From: Zerene cesonia
Taxonomy: Eukaryota > Arthropoda > Insecta > Lepidoptera > Pieridae
Reading direction: 5' to 3'
NCBI RefSeq assembly: GCF_012273895.1
Contig: NC_052106.1
Location: forward strand, 6,448,001 to 6,512,000
Length of the DNA: 64,000 nt
Position 1 is the stretch's first letter, and every line of letters starts with the position of its first letter. Below, one piece after another: positions 13,717 through 25,715 of the stretch. Under the pieces are notes generated by a model. It had not been told where the DNA came from, did no database searches, and saw only the letters and a list, made by a program, of their open reading frames with translations. The position numbers were made by a program, and so were the translations under genes.

Positions 13717-13816
13717 NNNNNNNNNNNNNNNNNNNNNNNNNNNNNNNNNNNNNNNNNNNNNNNNNNNNNNNNNNNNNNNNNNNNNNNNNNNNNNNNNNNN
13801 NNNNNNNNNNNNNNNN
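13717..13816. other. assembly gap, 100 N
   Basis: Exactly 100 N, a conventional placeholder for a gap of unknown size. It ends just before a TA microsatellite (about 13838-13861), which may have stopped the contig. Confidence 0.99.
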
Positions 13817-13837
13817 GCCGATTCCGAGATTCCAATT

Positions 13838-13861
13838 ATATATATATATATATATATATAT
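13838..13861. repeat. TA microsatellite
   Basis: An uninterrupted run of TA dinucleotides next to a gap edge. Confidence 0.9.
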
Positions 13862-14609
13862 ACAAGAATTGCTCGTTTAAAGGTATAAGATTTATAAACA
13901 TTTCATTCTTAAGTTAAAAGCGCACTCAAAACACATCCTATGCTGACATTCAGTCAGTCATATATAATTAGCTATATACTTTACTTGGTTTCTTGATTGC
14001 GGAGAGTCAATAATTTTGCCTCCACTAAACTTCAAATTCCTGTTAAGAACGCAGGAAGTGCAACCCGTCGAATCTGGTCCATCCAGTACCTCAGTACTGG
14101 TTCCATTTCTTAATTGACGACCAGGTGATAACCGAATGCATAGATAAACGAAAATTCATTCATGAGAATGTGTCAGACGTCGTCTACTTCCGCTGTCAAG
14201 GTTCATTAAAGTAATTGCTCAGCTATGTACCTACTTCTGATCTGTTTTCGATACTTGATAACGTTGCGTCATAGAACAACCATTTTCGGCGATATGCTGA
14301 ATAAATTAGTTATAACATATATTAGAAAAGTTATATATCGAATTGTTTTTGGTATTAAATATTTCAAAACATACGGAATTGTGACGTATGACAGCTAGCT
14401 TCGTTGTTTGCTTCTATTAGGCATGAAATGTCTTAAAAACGAATGCATTCAAATATTAATTGCTAGTTTTTATTAGCATTAAATTTTATTATCGATATTA
14501 AAATAAATAATTATGTTTTCACCGAATATTAATTGTTTCTTTTTGGTATTTATGAACACGTTTATTGTAATCATGATTGTTAATCACAATATAACATTAA
14601 CATTATTAC

Positions 14610-14755
14610 CGTAAAAGTTTGTTTGCTTGGATTTTGTCCGACAATCACGCTGAAACTACTGAACGGATTTTGATGTAATTTGGTAAACAGGCAGGGTATG
14701 AGCTGACTTGGGTGATATGATAGATATTGCGTGCGAAGCCGCTTGCAAAAGCTAG
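14610..14755 (+). mobile_element. non-autonomous Helitron
   Basis: Contains ACTACTGAACGGATTTTGATG and ends GCAAAAGCTAG|T. Related to 46710 and 50943 copies, which share the AAAGCTAG end. Confidence 0.6.
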
Positions 14756-15096
14756 TCGGTAAATAAATTATAAATACTGGTTTGTTATGGACATTTTTAA
14801 TGGAAAGGTGGAGTGAGACAATTATAAAATTACTGAAAAGGTATGGATATGCAAACGAGGCTCTGCTCATTAACCGTGTAAGTGACAAAAACTTATTTGC
14901 ATGTGAAGTTACGATTACTTAAAAGTATAAGTTCAGGGACAAGTTTCTGCTATTATGAAGATAATGAATGGTCAGCAATGTTTATAATTGGTATGTTAAA
15001 TTGTTTGTTTATCTGTAACCTAGCTATGTAGCAAAAGCTATATTTTTTAAGTGTATGTTTGGAAGTAAATTAAATTCATTTTACATACTGTATACT

Positions 15097-15196
15097 NNNN
15101 NNNNNNNNNNNNNNNNNNNNNNNNNNNNNNNNNNNNNNNNNNNNNNNNNNNNNNNNNNNNNNNNNNNNNNNNNNNNNNNNNNNNNNNNNNNNNNNN
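15097..15196. other. assembly gap, 100 N
   Basis: Exactly 100 N. The contig to its right begins with the inverted copy of the sequence at 4625-4700. Confidence 0.99.
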
Positions 15197-15272
15197 TTAA
15201 GAGTAGGTTCTAGGCCGAAGACGCGCCTATCCTTGCATTGTTCGAGTCGCGAGGATCGCGTGTTGTGCGAGA
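15197..15272 (-). repeat. contig-end overlap, copy 2
   Basis: 76 bases starting exactly at the edge of the 100-N gap and identical to the reverse complement of 4625-4700 without a mismatch. Homology stops at 15273, where the other contig has already run out, as expected for a dovetail overlap. Confidence 0.93.
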
Positions 15273-15624
15273 CCTCCTTACATAAATGATGAAGGGTTGA
15301 TATACGCGGAGGAAAACTCGGCGATGCACCTTGAGACACGCTCGTTAGTGATTAATAATAATTAATTAGTTTTATTGTAGGCTTCTGTTATAGCATTCGT
15401 TCAGGGTGAACATTATATTCCTATTATAGTATAATTATTATGTTGGTGCTTAACTATTAGTAAATCTATTTGTAGGTATGTTTAGTATTCATTGAATTTT
15501 AGCCATCAAGTCTTTTTTATATGAAATAAGTTTATATGAAAATCAAGTATATTAAAATTGAATACGTCAGTTAGTGGATAAAAATAACCAGATACCGCTC
15601 ACTTGATCGCGACATGTCCTAAAA

Positions 15625-15908
15625 ATCGGTCAAGTGCGAGTAGGACTCGCGTAACTAAGGGTTCCTTACAAATAAGCTAAAGCAATAACAATTCATCCAA
15701 TTTATAACCGAGCCAACTGTTTGCTTGTCGTGTTTTTCATTATTTGTAGTTACAGCGGCAACAGAAACATCATCGAAAATCGACCGTCCAACTATCACGG
15801 TTCATGAGATTCAGCGTGGTGACACGTGGATGGACAGACAGACAGACAGCGAAGTCTTACTAATAGGGCCCCGATTGACCCTTTGCATACGGAACTCTAA
15901 AAATCGAC
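15625..15908 (+). mobile_element. LINE 3'-tail repeat
   Basis: Starts with AAAATCGGTCAAGTGCGAGT, includes TATCACGGTTCATGAGATTC, GACAGACAGACAG and GCGAAGTCTTACTAATAGGG, and ends near GGAACTCTAAAAA. This layout is very common in lepidopteran genomes as the 3' end of a non-LTR element. No reverse transcriptase is present, so it is a truncated copy. Confidence 0.65.
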
Positions 15909-18867
15909 TTGCTGATCTTTAACAGAATAAATAAATACTTAATACCATCGATTGCGGTACAATAAAACCGAACGCAGTTTTAATTATATCATTTATACCT
16001 ACCTTTCTTTTTGGATTCAATGTATGAGAAACTGGACCAGTTTGTTTATTACCTACTTCCACATAATTTTTTTAATAAAAACAATTATAAAAACAATACA
16101 AGACTTTTAAATTAACCTGCAAATATACGATTAGGGTTAGCATATTATGGCACCATAAACAGAGAAAATAACTCAATTTGATTTGAAGTTATTATATAAT
16201 ATTAAATATTTACGATACGTTCGTCTTTGCAACACTGATTATTCAGTTTATAATCAGGTTTAGTTTTAATTTATGTTCCGATTGTGATGCAATGTAAAAT
16301 AAGTTATAAGTTATTGCAAATTTTGTTGACAACCTTAAATTATGATCGTCTGTTTACATTGGCGCAAGAGTTATATTTTTATATTGAGATACTTTACTTT
16401 TCTTATTAATTTTATTAATTTATTAGGCGGGTAAATTATATATTTTTTTTATCAATAATAGCAACCCTGGTTGAACTGTCACACATATAAAAATATCACT
16501 TGTACTGACCCTGGGAGATGTTATACATTGAATTCGGACCAATCTCAATTGAGATGGGATTTCAGTCCGGCATTTTGTGAGAAACGCATTGTTCTTGAGC
16601 GAAAACTGTTAAATAAATGTTAATACAATCATTGTTCACGTAATGAATGGTTTATAAATCAGTTTTATTTTTTATTGTACAGTAGGTAAGTTTCAAAAGT
16701 ACGGGATTTCGATGAGAACTTTTTTTATAAATGACATTTGCAAATTTGCAACCGACAAAAATGTTTTTTTTATCTGTGCTCATTTATAAAAACATTAAAT
16801 AGAATACTATCTACATAGCCATTTAAATAAATTGATTTGTCGAATGTACAAACAAATCACAACCATCGGTCATTCATCCGACACACGGCATTACATTTGT
16901 TATTTATTCATCCACAGACATGTTACAATTCCGCTAAATTAAATTAACAGACATTTTTTACTAGCATACTCTGTGCTCCAATCCCGTTACGTGTGTAATC
17001 ATGTAGGCGCCAAAACGGTTGCGGCGAGAATCGATTTGTATTCCGATACGAATAAACAAAAATCGATACACCGATTACGTGTAGTTGCTTTCTCCGAGTA
17101 AACAAAATGCATTTCGATGTGTGAAATTAGACGGTGGACCGTGCATTGTGATGAAAAATTAAAGTCTTTTTAGTAAATTGCAAAAACTCCATTCGGCATA
17201 GCGGAAACGTGTTGAATAGATTTTGACATTTTATACTTATTGTTACTGCGAGTGGTGCGACTGTGGCGAAATTTCATGTAACGAGTATTAAAATGAATTA
17301 ATAATTTTAAATAGACTTCACAGTTGCATTTTTGCTACTAAAATTTTGGGCGCCATGAGATTGAGCAACCCGTCAAATGTGATTCATTGAAAAATTTATA
17401 ATAACGTAAATAAATCTGCATTATTGCAGTTAGCTTCAGCCGCTGACGTTTGACAACATAATTAAAATAATCTCGCGAGCAATTTTATAATTACACAAAA
17501 ATACTTAAGATTCAAATCAATTAGGCTCACTCGAAGATAAATCGGTTACCGTTACATTAGTCCATTTCCACAGGCTATTTAATTAACGATTGCATCATTA
17601 GCATGTGTACGTATAACGTAACGCATGTACATGTATTATTCTTATCTTACCTTATGCAATTACAACTGATGAATTGAAAGCAGACCTAATTACAGCTGCG
17701 CCTTTGTTATGACAAATATGTAATTATTGTGTCGTTGAACATTTCGAAAACACGATCAATACGCTCGTTGAATACTGTTGCCGCAAGTAAATACATGTGT
17801 TGTGTTTTTTTTTATAGAAGTCGAGCTAAGGCTTTGTTTTGTAGTGCTGTCACAATGCTGACACTTTTTTTTAATAATAATAAAACACAAGTCATTATTA
17901 GGCGCTAAGGTATGAAATTATCATAGTCATCCTACTAGAATATTGAAATATCTTCCGAGAACCCAACTCGCTCTACAACAGTGTGAATACATTGATATTG
18001 GATCACAAAAAATATATTACAGATTGATACGAAATTGCTGTTTACGTGTGTGGTTCACCACAGAACCGATTTCTTCCCTGACTCATACAAAATAATGTGA
18101 TTCATACGTGCCTCTATCTGTCATTTGTAATTATACTCGGAAGGTAATGTCATTTGCCTAATTCTTGGTAGTGCTTTGGATTTGTAGCATCTTTAATGAC
18201 GTATACTCATTTTGTTATTAGGTCTGTGGTAATATTTCACTAACGTTCTGCCGCCATTTGTGACATTTCACATTACACACGATTTGAAAAGAGAACTAAA
18301 CAAATTGCGTTCCAAACTTAAAAACGCTGGAACTGCTTTTAATAGTAAAATTACAATTGTTTATATTATATTCCAGACACTGGCAAATAGATTTATCTTG
18401 CCATGAAGAAAAATAATAATATTACAACATTTCGAATGCAAATTTAAATCAACTTAACGAAAGGGTAACAAAGCCAAACATAACTTATAAGTCGCGCAAC
18501 AAAATGACGAAGTTAGACCATACATGGCCTAAAATGTGGTTAAAGATACGTTTCCGAACGAAATCGTGGTTTTGTTCACTTTGACGTCCACAACTTTTGC
18601 AATAGCCACATTCTAATCTGATTTCAATGTTTGGATGCTTTTTGTTGGCATAAAAAGTTTTGTTTTCGCCGTTTAAGCCCGGTAGGTAAACTATAAGTTG
18701 TTTGTCAATATTTTCGCTTCCATAATCGTGTAAAACATAATAAGGAAGCTGGTGAATGAACCCAACCCGGGATTCGATAATTACGAGTGAAAAAGAAATG
18801 TTGAAATGTAATTCTGGGATTAGTTATTATACGATATTTTTATCCATTGAAAACAACCAACCGAGCA

Positions 18868-19045
18868 ACCGACTTAAAAAAAGGAGGAGGTTTTCAATTG
18901 GACTGTATATTTTTAGGTTTGTTACCTCGAAACCTTCGACTGGACGAACCGAATTTGATGATTCTTATTTATGGTGCGTCCCGTGTGGACTCGTTTAAAT
19001 TTGGGCTAGTTCTGACAAGTTTAAAGCAAATTTATTTTTTGTTAT
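18868..19045 (+). repeat. dispersed repeat with AACCGACTT end
   Basis: Starts with ACCGACTTAAAAAAAGGAGG and contains TTTAAATTTGGGCTAGTTCTGA. It shares order and sequence with the larger element at 37961-38470 but lacks the second terminus. Confidence 0.6.
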
Positions 19046-22000
19046 GAATAATGGTTAAAAATATATTTGTATGAACAAGCTTTCTATACGAATAAGAAGG
19101 TATGGCGTGTAAACGTCTTCTAAATGATAATTCCAAGCATCCTTCGTGACATTAATACAGGTACGATCATTAAAGCACGCCTCGAATATGATAAGACATT
19201 GAATTTAACTAGTGGGCGACGTTGAGGAAAAGTTGTAACACAATAAATTAATTTAACCTATCGTTGGGTCGTAAATGCATTCGATAAGCTATAATGAACA
19301 CATAATATACGGAGTATTATTGCCCAAGAAGGCTATTTAAAAGATATTAATCATTGACAACGTACATTTCTAACGTCTTGTTATGCCTTTCATTTCTTAT
19401 AATCTATTTATACTCATAATATTGTTGCGTTAATTAATAATAAATAAATACGCATTTAAAACGACGGTTATTTAGTTGTTAATAAAAAACGGTCATGTAA
19501 ATAAATTGAAATAAACTGTTTTCGAGAAGTTTAGCTGCATTGAAAGATTGTTGTTCTTATAAAGAAATGAGGATTACCTACTACTTTTATGAAAGTAATG
19601 AAAAGGTTTTTTCCTTTTGAAAGTAAACAACTTTAGTTGTTCAATGAAATCTTACACTATGTAGAAAAAGACCTAAGGTTAATTATAGTTTTAGCTCGAT
19701 GAATAAGATAAAAGCTAACTCATAATATGCTTATTCATGATGTAATATAGTATACTAAATGTTAAACACTATTAACATACGTATTGTGAACTATTTGAAT
19801 GTCTAATTGAAACAAATTAAAAGCTTAAGTTTGAAAAATCTCAGTTCGCTATTCGCAAGGATATTAAAGAGGACGTACAAGTAGTGAGGCAGCTAAATGC
19901 GGCTGCAATGGAGAGATTTTGTCGAAATTTCAATCGTTCCGTTCATTCGAAGATCAAGTGAACAAAATCAAAAAGATTCGCTCACAATGCTCGCTCGACG
20001 ATTTCATGTGTCAATGGCGGCGTTTTTTCGGTGGCATTTTAGAGATTTAATTGCTTTTCGGAGGCAATTCGACGAATTCCCATGGCCGAAGTGAATCGCC
20101 TAGCACACGCTGCATGACATGTAGTTTTTAGACGATTTTTTATCGCTGGGAGATCGCGTTCGTGTCGGTCAGCGGTTCAGTTCACTCGTGAGCTTATTTC
20201 GTTCGATTCATTCAAATTTAACGGACTGAATTGATTTCGGAATATGACGATACACGGCTACCGGTATCGCAACGCCAGTGAAAGGGAACTGTTGGGAGGA
20301 ATGGATTATGGATATTAATTATATCGCTCGCCTCACAGCGGGTACGGCATCAATCTCGAACTGTGTCGGCACCTCTTTATCGCTTACAAAAAATCGTTTT
20401 TTCACATGCTCACGGCAGACAATGGCCGCATCTCACTTGTTATTAAATTCGTATAAAATTAAATCTAATGTGTGATTTGAGTTCCGGTTGCGTGATGGGA
20501 ATATGGGCATGAGATCTAAACAAATAAGTATGTAATTTACAATTGTACATTTGCATAAGGAGGTCGGTTCACTTTCGTTTGAAAACACTAAATTAGGCGC
20601 TCTTGATTTACAATTGTTGATGTAAAGCGTTATATCGTTAGCGTTATATCTGTGTTAAAATAGTACATAATTATAAAGAAAAATTAAATCTATCAACAAG
20701 TCTCCAATTACTAATTTTCTTGCTATTGATTTTTCATTGAATCACACGTGATCTTCACCTCTTCTAGGCGATGTCTGTATCATTTATTTGGAATGAAAAA
20801 ATTGCTATATAAGATACAAAATTTATTCTTATATTGTGAAGAGAATTCAATCACGTTAATCGCATAATAGTCATGCGATAGAACTGAATTCAACGCGTGC
20901 TACCGTTAAAATCGTCTTCTAAATAACATATATAGAAACTGCAATATTATTGACACAGCGTCATCGTAAACCATAATATAATTTACTATAGCATTAACTC
21001 AAAAGCCGAGACACGCCAGAGACACTCACATCATCCAATTAGCTTGGTACATTTGTCAGTTTTAACTGCATATGGATGGATGGGCAATAATTTAAATATA
21101 ATTTATGGCTCATTTTCACGTACTGTTGGTACAATGGCTAAGCGTTGTATAATGTTGGACAATAGCTGTGATTTCCTTAATTCACAGAGATATGAACATC
21201 TTCGCGATTTGACTAATGGTTGGATAAAGTTTGGTGACAAATTGCCGTGTGGTTGCGTGTGAATTCTATTTCTTATTATTCTCCGTTACGTTTCAAGTTT
21301 ATTTGTTGTATAGATGGTGTATTGTTGTACTTTGTTATTATAGGTCTTGCGGTAATATCGTCTTGTTCTTATTTCGTCTTTATTCTCAATGCTAGTGCAC
21401 TTTCAAGAGCCTAATTAGTCTACAACAGCAGCTTTTAAGGGAATGAGTTAGGACCTGGTTGTACCACAGATTACTAAATAGTTTAAGTCACTTAGATACG
21501 CTTCTATTTTCTTTGCAAATAAATCGTTATTTAATATCTAAAACTTTTGTAAGTATATGAAATCACTTTCATATAACATATCCTTGACACAATGATAACC
21601 ATAAAAGGGAAACGTTTAGAAATATTCAGCTCATTCTAAATATAGCTTACCTTTCACGATTATAAGTAAAGCGACCGATTGAAATGTTCACATAAATTAT
21701 TGTAACACTACCGTGAAACGAAACGCCCACAAACTTATGTGGAAGCCATTTGAGTTAAATTGGATACCTGAGATTTGTTTGATTAAGAAAAAAAAAAGCT
21801 ATTATTCGAAATTCTCGGTTTTATTTTCATATGACAGATCACCATTTACGATAAATAAAAACAGAAAATTAAAAATTTAATCTTTATTGTTAACTCAGTG
21901 AAAACCACATGAAATTTCGTTCAATAGTTTGGCGAGACATACATACGACCACATATAATATATGTTAGAATATGAGAAGGCAATATATGTTTCATAATAT

Positions 22001-22464
22001 TCAATTATAAATAAAGTATGAATTTATCCTTCAAATACGTACATTTTTTCTGAACAATTTCACATTCAGGGTACTATTGATGTAACTTACTAAATTTTAT
22101 ATTTATTGAGGAAATAAGGAACTATAATTAGAATATGTGCTTAATTAACTGATGACTTAGTACACTAAGTAGTTACTTTTAGTATTAAGTTAAATTAATT
22201 GTATTTAATTAACTTAAACATATTAAACCTGCGTTATACTTAAGTTGTCTGCGAGTACCGTTTGTTTTTATGGACAGGTTAACATACTTTATTAAAGTTA
22301 ATCATTTAGACAGACACATTATTTGATAGCTTTTCTTATATAGTCTAGTTTTTTATCGAGAACTTTTTATTGTTTATTTCTCCGTCTATCCTGGATTTTT
22401 AATGTTTATATAATAAACAATAGACGACATTTTAATTTTAGGTACACAAAAAATACATTTATTA

Positions 22465-22655
22465 TGTTTGATTTTACGCGAGTATTATACATTTAGAAAT
22501 TTAAAAAAAAATTTAAGGGATTTTAAATGCGATTTGTTCATTATATTATTAACCCGACGTTTCGAACACTTTACAGCGAGCGTGGTCACGGGGAGACCCA
22601 GAGGGGAGGGGACGAGTCAGAGATGTCTTAAAAGTTTTTTAATTTCTAAATACAT
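22465..22655. repeat. small palindromic repeat element
   Basis: Inner part reads CCCGACGTTTCGAACACTTT and GCGAGCGTGGTCACGGGGAG. Flanks form an inverted pair (TTTAGAAATTTAAAAA at about 22493 and AAAAGTTTTTTAATTTCTAAA at about 22630). The core recurs inverted at 45438-45572, so this is a dispersed family, probably MITE-like. Confidence 0.55.
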
Positions 22656-23699
22656 TTATTGTAATAAATACCACAGTCAGCGTGACACTAATCATAAGAA
22701 GTCATAATGTAAATAAAAATAGAATGAAGTTTTATTCTCCATCATTATCGGCGTTAAATTTCACCATTCACAGTAGTTTAATCAATTATTAAAAATAATG
22801 GTACTCGTAATTAATTGGTTGTCAAGGAATCGAACCTAAGACCTAAGGAGTTGCGATGCAGCAGCAAACAGGTATATTTATATCTGTATGTATGTAATTT
22901 CCACACGCGCAGAGGCGCCTATAAAAACATAATGGTTATGTCACAATGGACTTACATGGATAATTAAATCGTAGTGTCACCACGCGTTTTGATTATGATG
23001 GACTTCGATTTGTCATCATAAATTTATAAAGCGGATTATTGTGTGGCCACAGCGAATGAATAATATAGTATATAATAACAAGTTGTTTAGTTTGTTAACG
23101 TATTAAGAAATTTAAGGCAATTTCATAATAAGGGAACTATGATTCAATTATTATTTATGTATCAACAATCAGCAGGTCGGTTTAAGGTTGTTAAGATATA
23201 AACATCTTCCGATAAATAAACATGCAAGCATAGATAATATAGAAGCTTATGTTCACTAAACATATAATAATTATAATCTCTTCACACTGAACGTGTTGCT
23301 ACCCTATCCATAAACGTGTATAGCGTTTACATATGTTTGCTAGAACATGCAAACGTAATAAAATAGCGTGGTTTTATTCCCTTCCTACGCATGTAACGAG
23401 ACGGGTGAGAATTATTATAATTGACGAGTTTATGTTGAAGGTTTAGATTTTAATGGTTTACGTAGGAATAACGTGCTCATAGGTAATAGAAATTACTATT
23501 GTATTGGTTAAGTATCTGTTATAGTTAAAGTTCGGGGTTCAATTATCGGTAGAAAATACAATAAAAAGGAAATTCAGATCTAGTTCGGGTAAACGTGAGG
23601 TACTCGAGGCCCTCGAGATAATAATACACGTGGACCTGCGCAGACGCAAGTTTTTTTTGCTCATGTGCTTTTCTGGCACATAAGCTAGATCACTGCCAA

Positions 23700-23765
23700 G
23701 TATAATAAAAAGTCGTTCAATGGTAATCGCGTGAAAGAGCAACAAACATACACACATACATCCAC
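23700..23765 (-). mobile_element. Helitron fragment
   Basis: Only the internal GCGTGAAAGAGCAACAAACA segment and neighbouring CACACATACATCC are recognisable, in the orientation of most other copies of that family. Confidence 0.45.
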
Positions 23766-23867
23766 ACTAACTGTCCCGTTTATAACACTAGTAGAATTAG
23801 TAGTATCTATTTTATCTAGATTTTGTAGGGTAAGACTTATGTGAAAATAAATGTTTATATTTTTAAT

Positions 23868-23915
23868 TATAATTACTTATTATTTATTATTTATTATTAT
23901 ATTATTTATTATTCT
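23868..23915. repeat. TTA-rich microsatellite
   Basis: Imperfect repeats of TTATTTATTA and TTATTA. Confidence 0.7.
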
Positions 23916-24955
23916 AGAATGAATTTAATAGAAAATGTTTCAAAATGTGTCAATCATTTGAGTTTTACATTAAACTATAATACAAATAATGCAGATAACA
24001 GAGAAGTGCTGTGCGATTCAACTAAAACACGATCGAATCTGCGTCTCTGTATTTTTTTTTATTTTGTTACTATATAACTCTATGGGTTTTCAATTGATTG
24101 ATGTGAATCTTCTTGTATTTGATAGGAAATTGTACTCATTTGATACCAATTTAGAATCAAAAGTGGTAGCCATATATGTGTTATTTTTTTTAAACTATAA
24201 TCAAATGTCATTTCACACGAATTTGACGGGTAAAGATCATTGACGGTCCTATGCTTAGTTAAATCGCGTTGTGTGTTTGAGTTTAGTTCTACCATTTTCC
24301 TTTTACACGTTTAGTTTATAACTATCATAAATTCTTTAACACCTGTTTAGCGATAAATCCATTACCGCGTAATTTACATACAGACAGACGGATTTAATGT
24401 GCTGGACATTGTCCGTGTATGGGCATAATTTGTTCACGACATTATTGGGGCAAGGGGCAGTTTGTGGAGGCAAGTGGGTCAGAAACAGTGGCGATTGAAT
24501 GTAAATGAGCAGTGGTTACTGTGATTTTGAAGTAGGGTTACCCTGGGTTCTGATTGTATGGGAGTATATTTTTTATTTAATTATACATATTTTTTTTATT
24601 GAATATTGTTGTGTTTAAATAAAATAAAGTATTATATATTTGATAATACAAATAACTCTTCTATATATTCAACTTCCAACGTTGAGAAAGGCTGGACATT
24701 AGGATATTAAAGGTAATTAAAAATTAAAAAAAAAATTCTATAGGACAAAAACTTGAAACATCTAGCCTTAAATATCACCCACCCACAAAAAAGATACACA
24801 CATAAATGTCATGTCAATATTTATAAATCTATCCACAGCACTCAGAAGCATGTGTTCGAGTCACCCTTGCGTGCGCGCAGCTCTTCGTGCCAATGTTATT
24901 TTTTACCCCGCAAGGTTGTGTGCCCGATTGGAAGACCTTGCGTGCCCCATTGAAT

Positions 24956-25715
24956 CTATGCTGACAATTATGGATTCCACCTAAACATCAATATACGGTG
25001 TTGCGAAGGTTTTTTAATCTGTGGCATTGATGATCAATTTTTTTAAAAACAAACGCCAGTACGTACTTATCGAAAAGGGCTTTGGTGATGCAAATTAAAC
25101 TATATTTCTAGTACAATAGAATCTTTTTCAAAAATAACTGTCAAAAAGGTTTTCACTAGGACAATGAGTTCGACTATGTAGATATGGAAAAAAAAATCAA
25201 GAAAATAAAATATTGAGGTCAGACCACAATGTATCTAGGTATGCTAAGCATTATGGATTCTAACTAATATCAAGATGGTATTATCAAGGTTTTTTAATCT
25301 GTGCCACTGATATGCTGTGAGTTTTCCTTTTTAAGTTTACAAGAATTTGATAAAACAATCAAGTAATAAAGTAAGTATAAGTTTACGATCGATTCCCATT
25401 AAATCTATACTAACAATTATGATCTAGAAAAACGTCGATGGTATTATAAACTTTTTTAATCTGTGATGTTACTTCAACAACACGTTAATTTATTGCAATA
25501 TTGATAATGTGAAGGAAAGCTAAATTAGCTTGGCAAGTAGGAAAATGGGGTTGCCACTAAAGATATGCTTACAATTATAGATTTTAGCTAAACAAGCAAC
25601 GAATTAAGTTTTGGTAAAAAAATTCATTTAAAAAGGAAAACTCATGAATGATAAAGTCAATATTCATGATTATGGTACTGAGAAGTTATTAAATGTGTGG
25701 CACAGATTTTATTGC
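24956..25715 (+). repeat. degenerate tandem array
   Basis: A block with TATGCTGACAATTATGGATT, a variable spacer, a GGTATTAT-AA stretch and TTTTTTAATCTGTG recurs. The first motif starts at 24957, 25240, 25406 and 25564, with a weaker trace at 25661. The second is at about 25010, 25290 and 25452. Spacing falls from about 280 to about 160 bases, and the units are badly diverged. I do not recognise the family. Confidence 0.6.

Larger units (their letters stand above)
13817..15096. other. orphan 1.28-kb contig
   Basis: A short piece between two 100-N gaps. It starts with unique sequence and a TA microsatellite, holds a Helitron at about 14610-14755, and otherwise shows nothing recognisable. Its placement is doubtful because its neighbours on both sides overlap each other when one is reversed. 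Confidence 0.7.

Noticed and set aside
4625..15272. A genuine genomic inversion or a real inverted repeat instead of an assembly error
   Set aside because: A biological inverted repeat would not be expected to start at the gap edge in both copies, and a real inversion would break lov, whose exons remain fully intact and in phase.
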